Origin: Symsagittifera roscoffensis
Lineage: Eukaryota > Xenacoelomorpha > Acoela > Convolutidae
Direction: 5' to 3'
Length of the DNA stretch: 64,000 bases
NCBI RefSeq assembly: GCF_963678635.1
Contig: NC_087063.1
Coordinates: forward strand, 8,710,386-8,774,385
Part shown: positions 60,701 to 64,000 of the stretch, piece by piece
How positions within the stretch are numbered: position 1 is the stretch's first letter
Layout: each line of letters starts with the position of its first letter
The notes under the pieces: generated by a model
Databases searched by the model: none
What the model saw: only the letters and a program-made list of their open reading frames with translations
Told to the model about the DNA's origin: nothing
Made by a program: the position numbers and the translations under genes

Positions 60701-61250
60701 TGACCGCCTGGTCCCTTTCCAGCTGAACCTTCTCCCGATCCAGATTTGCCTGATCCCGATCGAGGTTCGCCTTATTCCTTTCCTTCTGCGTCTTCTCGAG
60801 CTCTTTCTTTAGAACACCTAGATCCGGATATGCCTCGGTCGTCTGTTGCATTCGTGACATCGATGGCACCCTACTCGAGCTCTGGCTGGTGGACCTTACT
60901 GTTGGCCTAGTCGGTAGTGGGAATTCCCCTGCGCCATATTCGGTATTGTTATTCAGGCCAGGATTCCTTGCCAAGTCAAAACCCCTTACTCCTCCATCCA
61001 CATTCCAAGACAACCATCTGGTCTGTTCTTGGTTCGATATTTCCTCGGTGGTGTAGCCGATCATCAAGAAAGCCTCCGTTGCAGACTCCCTGCACTCACC
61101 CTGGTCCTCCAACTGGAGGATGGCATTCAGCATCACCGCCATTCTCTCGTCTATTTGGGTATAGTCCAAGTCCCTCAGGCGCCTGTACAGCTCATCAAGA
61201 GTGGGCTTCCTCAGGGCCGCGGGCACGGAGTTCCAGAATCGGTCTGCCAT
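57717..61250 (-). CDS. Retroelement ORF with coiled coil and two SGNH-hydrolase-like domains (1,177 aa)
   Basis: Starts at a true ATG (61,250) and ends in TAG. Residues about 145-235 are a charged coiled coil with LDRDQANLDRE / LERDQAVNERNQ heptads. Residues about 405-590 carry all SGNH/GDSL blocks: GDS (415-417, nucleophile Ser), the FAGAAT glycine block, GTND (464-467) and DGIH (560-563, catalytic Asp/His). Residues about 833-1,060 repeat the layout with altered motifs: GSD at 841-843, LPGA, GMND at 891-894 and DDH at 1,045-1,047. The first domain is predicted to be an active esterase or acetylhydrolase; the second may be inactive. The domain set differs from gag or pol and sits in the env position, 520 bp after the integrase stop. 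Esterase domains are known in CR1-type LINEs, but I do not recall this pairing in Ty3 elements. Confidence 0.88.
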   Translation of the reverse strand: MADRFWNSVPAALRKPTLDELYRRLRDLDYTQIDERMAVMLNAILQLEDQGECRESATEAFLMIGYTTEEISNQEQTRWLSWNVDGGVRGFDLARNPGLNNNTEYGAGEFPLPTRPTVRSTSQSSSRVPSMSRMQQTTEAYPDLGVLKKELEKTQKERNKANLDRDQANLDREKVQLERDQAVNERNQALRLLEIQKAEHQQELRVRENAANRDQLRSELDRIEQRQRELDVQKGARPKERVVTSSRPESRMEVDEAPRARARFNLDREAREHMSEGLEVWIPNDATSSLRSLETQPIRPLMDVELPGYTPTSTSSDGQVSGGSSRLRELGERLRQKSRESSARPELPPTWREQPVRSVVILSYKKNTEGRYHRHNRLDWSTEQKARRDCFHDAAWVQYMAPPRVPEGAVHLIVGDSLVRVLTRIRSHWQTGILSFAGAATPQMLATLDMLGMTKSYTVTMMIGTNDVSRGEARKITRLHDKVSCLLEELRIQMDPILLTICTVPYNMMFDQHALEMNEKVRNLNKGIRDIHRKSVLPVRLLDVAERMEKEGFPEDTSSDGIHFDRPRGAEWLNDVFQEHINALEADLLETAQFTLGPPPNPPFLASRVLSDRLGPRVDTRDSSRSSQTRLQSATPMESEEVTSSTPPSSAISSVVVAESKRENKSMETARLRYPEKVKELDLESLECRQELAETLGIERVSHEDLNRHHCVDWLKAHEAHFSRAKLMETTDLTGIPTKTIMGPINYRPLKLLGSPGLIAEPPKHRTSIARIRLATPAQLKVVDKLLNPGGTGLPDAAYEGSKLAEDPRYGKPCGSTQLAKTLAVYDRADPAAARVVIVAGSDFEGTSPKLFWPETLIYSLPGAELNQMLTLVVAIKSEMPCEPELLLFAGMNDHLHAMGLLEQLKGDEIPTSRKIWEAIQALFAAMNEVQENVVSRFGSKTKVVFTTSPGYANMPPALQFVYAVLILIAEGSEWRILMAAPNRELEPSNLRLRKSELAAAWADISHALRGFYGLADILIVLDEVLLLEISNFARQLKFSPVIGDDHPAISKLTASLWFRSMDVKITNSTSKSRGPSNERRNVAETEKQLGSLKYRLTQENGWWPFLTPRLENATNKTREEAPLLVKQVWSFLEKQLELAEVRDMTVARFVSAANEVTIAGFWREHAKGELKTRRDY

Positions 61251-61770
61251 TCTTTGTAACTTCGGGATGTATGTAGGTAGATGTTAACCAGCTCAAGAAT
61301 TACCTTACCAACTCAAGAATTACCTTACCAACTCGAGTATTACCCAATTCAAGAATTCTCTAGAAATGTCCTCTTGCAAGTACTTGCTGTAGATTCGGAT
61401 TATCGCGTGTTCAATCAAGATTCTCTCTTTCTGTTTCTCGCTTGAGTGTAGTTGGATTTTCAACTTTGTTTTTCAAACTTGATCTGAAAACAGAAAGCTC
61501 ATTAAAACTTAGCATGTCACGTTCCTAACCTAAAGACCCCCCTTTTACCAGTATGGTTAAAATCTTATTTTTTCATATCACTTAAAACAATTCGATAGGA
61601 ATTCCCTGAAAAGCATGCAGATTCATTTTATGTTTTAGCACCGTTCACTCGTTTTAAAATTTAATTGTCATGCCAATCATATCTTTAAGATTCCTTTACC
61701 TGCGCCGCACTCCAGTACCTAACTCAAGACTCCTCCCTCACACCCGAACTGATACCTCCATGTACCTGAC
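61251..61770 (-). other. Gap between integrase and SGNH ORFs
   Basis: A 520-bp AT-richer spacer with the 20-bp repeats above and further CTTGAG motifs (about 61,724 and 61,779). I see no ORF. It could hold splice signals or an internal initiation signal for the downstream ORFs. Confidence 0.5.
61291..61350 (-). repeat. Three 20-bp tandem repeats in the leader of the SGNH ORF
   Basis: The sense-strand unit GTAAGGTAATTCTTGAGTTG is repeated about 2.5 times, the last diverged. Each unit contains a splice-donor-like GTAAGG and the CTTGAG hexamer. It lies 40-100 nt upstream of the ATG at 61,250. Confidence 0.85.
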
Positions 61771-64000
61771 TCAGGCGATGCTCAAGTAGTACTTCTTGTG
61801 AAGATGCACCATTATCTCTGTTTCTGCAAAGACCACATGTAGGATAGCATACAATTCCCTCGAGCTCAGTTTGCCCCTATTTGGGTCGTACACCGGCATC
61901 GAGACCTCCACTATTCCTCTTTCAATCATGAAGTCACGTAGTCTTGTCAGTGCCAATATCACGTGTTCGGGATCAATTGTGTTTCTGTCGTTGACTCTCG
62001 TTACTAGGAAGCAGAGGTATTTGCCCGGGACTTGTGCCACTGACGGTGGAAGCGCTGCCATGCCTCCCAGTCCTGGCCTCTGTCTGAACAGAAACTCTAC
62101 GTTCTGGTACTCTCTTTTGAAGTCAGCCTCCAATCTTGATTTGAAACTCATGTCCGCCGTGATGCAGATCGCGCTGGTCCTGTTTGACAGGATGAAGTCG
62201 CTATCCGTTATCATGATGTTCTCTGAGTATTCATTGGGTATTTCGAATTTCGTTTTGAAATTCCTTCCTATGGTAGGCTCTGGTTCTTCTTCCTCCAGTT
62301 CCAATCCGCTTGTTTCCCTCACTTCCTTGAGCTTCTTTATCATCAAATTTTCGGTGTGGGTAAGTCCTACCCCCACTCCCCGGACAAAAATATTTATCGA
62401 CGTCCCCGTCGATGTAGTCTGGTCTGAATTGTCCTTAGGGATGTCTAGTGGCCTGTCTGTTGCTGTCCATCCGAAAAGAGGGTCCTCTGTCTTCATGTAA
62501 TTTGCTGCTGATACATCGATTTGCTGAATGCTTTGTCCTTCGCGGCTCTCGTCTTTGACATCACGCATCCACTCTAGAATCCTCAAGTTCGTGTTCTCCC
62601 TCCTTTCTATTTCACTCTGCTCGAGATCCGTCTCCAATTCTGGCGTCGAGTAATCATCCTGCGGATAATGTCCACCATCGTCAATGACCTGCCATTCCTC
62701 TTCGGCTTCCAGTTTGCCTGCGCTTAGTAGTTCATCGCCCAACTTGTCTGGCTGTATCTTATCGATCAAGAAGTCATCCCCGTACCTATTGTACCTCATA
62801 CCTGTTCGTTTACGATTGCCAGTCCTGGTTTCCGGTGTAGTTGGTCGATCCGGCTCCATCCACTTCGGTACCTCGTTTTGCTCTGGGTCGTTCCAGTCTT
62901 CTTCTACAAATGAACCTGCATCCGACTCCACTTCTATCTTTTCGTTGTCGTCCAAACTCAAGTTCTCATTACCATCATTTTTCTCTCTAGTGCCTTTCTC
63001 ATTCACTTCGCACGCTGGTTCCACCACCAGGTACTCAAGACCTTCCATGTCTTTTGGTAGGCACCAGTCCTCCGGGGACGGGACGTGAGGCTTCAGATTT
63101 TCGTAATGTGCTGCTCGCCCTGTACTCAAGCGATAGAACCGTCCTTGTTGATGTACTTCCGTAATCATGAATGGTCCTCTCCATTTCTTGAGTAGTTTCT
63201 TTGTTCCCTTGGGCGGTATGACATTTTGGAAGACCCACACGTATTGGCCCACTTCGTATGGCTTTGCTCTTAGTATCTTTTCGTCATATTTCTTGCGTTG
63301 CCTCATTTGCGCTTGCGCCGTGTTTCTCCGACATAGCTCGTTTAGCTCTTGTTGTCTTTTGATCGCTTCCTTCACGTATGCTTGAGGTGACGTCCTCTTC
63401 CCCTCGTACTCCGGGTAGAAGAATGTTATAGGCATTGCCCTTTCCCTGCCTGTCAACATCATGAAAGGACTGATGCCCGTCGTTGAGTGCTGAGTACTAT
63501 TATAGGCTCCTACTACCTGTGGCAGATATTTGTCCCAGTCCGTCATATATCTCGAGCAGTACACCCTGAGCATGTTGACCAGTGTCCTGTTCTGTCTCTC
63601 TACCAACCCATTGGTCTGTGGATGATAGGTCGTCGAGTGTGCTTGAGCAATGTGTGATCTCTTCATCAATTCTTTTGTCAAGTCCCCCACGAAAGCCTTG
63701 CCGTTGTCCGACTGGAAAGTCATTGGACAACCATACCGCGATATCCAATGCGTTATCAGGTGATCACATGTCTCCTCTGCTGAGGCTGTCTGGCACGGAA
63801 CCGCTTCCGCCAACTTGGTGAAGTGATCTATTATAACTAGTATTTGGTTATAACCCGACTCCGTCATGCAGATTTTCTGATGGTCTATCTGCACCACCTC
63901 ATTGAATTCCGAACTCTCGACAGACTTGAGGGGAAACTTCATCTTCCTTGGGTCTTTTACTTGAAGGCATGCTAGGCAGGCATTCACCCATCTCTCGCAA
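61771..64000 (-). CDS. Ty3/gypsy integrase fused to a macrodomain-like C-terminus (partial, open at window end)
   Basis: The frame is open to the window end, where CERWVNACLAC continues a pol polyprotein and gives the CxxC of the integrase zinc finger. Counting from the NAC region, the rve catalytic triad is D in VQIDHQ (about 35), D in FQSDNGKAF (about 94) and E in GLVERQN (about 130), the DD35E spacing. A GPY/F-type module follows (KKWRGPFMITEV, about 268-279). After an acidic linker of about 290 residues, the last roughly 150 residues resemble OARD1/ALC1-type macrodomains: ICITADMSFKSRLEADFKREY, KYLCFLVTRVN, ALTRLRDFMIERGIVEVSMP and LYAILHVVFAETEIMVHLH. The Gly-rich ADP-ribose loops of active members (GAG, GCG) are missing. 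The integrase call is firm; the macrodomain call is by pattern only. Confidence 0.88.
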   Translation of the reverse strand, partial: CERWVNACLACLQVKDPRKMKFPLKSVESSEFNEVVQIDHQKICMTESGYNQILVIIDHFTKLAEAVPCQTASAEETCDHLITHWISRYGCPMTFQSDNGKAFVGDLTKELMKRSHIAQAHSTTYHPQTNGLVERQNRTLVNMLRVYCSRYMTDWDKYLPQVVGAYNSTQHSTTGISPFMMLTGRERAMPITFFYPEYEGKRTSPQAYVKEAIKRQQELNELCRRNTAQAQMRQRKKYDEKILRAKPYEVGQYVWVFQNVIPPKGTKKLLKKWRGPFMITEVHQQGRFYRLSTGRAAHYENLKPHVPSPEDWCLPKDMEGLEYLVVEPACEVNEKGTREKNDGNENLSLDDNEKIEVESDAGSFVEEDWNDPEQNEVPKWMEPDRPTTPETRTGNRKRTGMRYNRYGDDFLIDKIQPDKLGDELLSAGKLEAEEEWQVIDDGGHYPQDDYSTPELETDLEQSEIERRENTNLRILEWMRDVKDESREGQSIQQIDVSAANYMKTEDPLFGWTATDRPLDIPKDNSDQTTSTGTSINIFVRGVGVGLTHTENLMIKKLKEVRETSGLELEEEEPEPTIGRNFKTKFEIPNEYSENIMITDSDFILSNRTSAICITADMSFKSRLEADFKREYQNVEFLFRQRPGLGGMAALPPSVAQVPGKYLCFLVTRVNDRNTIDPEHVILALTRLRDFMIERGIVEVSMPVYDPNRGKLSSRELYAILHVVFAETEIMVHLHKKYYLSIA

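Larger units (their letters stand above)
50820..64000 (-). mobile_element. Large Ty3/gypsy-type retroelement, 3' part
   Basis: Minus-strand order: integrase plus macrodomain-like ORF (open at the window edge), a 520-bp leader, a 1,177-codon SGNH ORF, an in-frame TAG, 1,774 further open codons, a purine tract and a probable 3' LTR. The ORFs are intact and GC-balanced, unlike the AT-rich host DNA, which suggests a young insertion. At least 13 kb of element is in view without gag, protease, RT or the 5' LTR. The low-coordinate border is set by where the CTCAAG-rich sequence starts and is approximate. Confidence 0.8.

Overview
This is a window of nuclear DNA from an invertebrate animal. The genes have introns with GT-AG (once GC-AG) boundaries and encode animal-type proteins. 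The host DNA is AT-rich and loaded with tRNA-derived SINEs, MITEs and long tandem repeats. I cannot name the species. Four host genes each have a TTTCAG|A splice acceptor 13 to 52 nt before the start codon, and three of them sit head to tail with short gaps. This suggests, but does not prove, spliced-leader trans-splicing and an operon.

Layout. Positions 1-3,990 hold a decayed LINE reverse-transcriptase remnant and a SINE-rich stretch. Three host genes follow on the minus strand, listed from downstream to upstream: FARSB (phenylalanyl-tRNA synthetase beta, 3,996-8,619), CSTF1 (cleavage stimulation factor 50 kDa subunit, 8,851-10,451) and a 25-kb ankyrin-repeat TRP cation channel gene (10,767-35,671). 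I rebuilt FARSB as 3 coding exons (589 aa), CSTF1 as 2 (437 aa) and the TRP gene as about 16 constitutive exons (about 1,045 aa). The TRP gene also has three look-alike 78-nt exons for its second membrane helix and a 29-nt microexon copied by a 1.67-kb tandem duplication. Its introns hold a 1.07-kb x3 array, a 1.42-kb array and many SINEs. Positions 35.7-40.9 kb are repeat-rich intergenic DNA. A fourth minus-strand gene, an hnRNP A/B/D-type protein with two RRMs (7 exons, 417 aa), lies at 40,949-45,155.

From 45.3 kb the window is mobile DNA. First come nested Tc1/mariner-type MITEs (45.34-47.79 kb). Next is a decayed plus-strand relative of the large retroelement (about 48.3-50.4 kb). From about 50.8 kb to the window end lies the 3' part of a large, apparently intact minus-strand Ty3/gypsy-type element.

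The retroelement is the most unusual part. Its integrase ORF ends in a degenerate macrodomain-like region. Downstream, where an env gene would sit, is a 1,177-codon ORF with a coiled coil, a complete SGNH-hydrolase motif set and a second, altered SGNH-like domain. A single in-frame TAG separates it from a further 1,774-codon open stretch with no recognised domain. The hexamer CTTGAG is strongly over-represented on the sense strand of the element, in two reading frames and in the untranslated parts. The 5' half of the element (gag, protease, RT, 5' LTR) lies beyond position 64,000.
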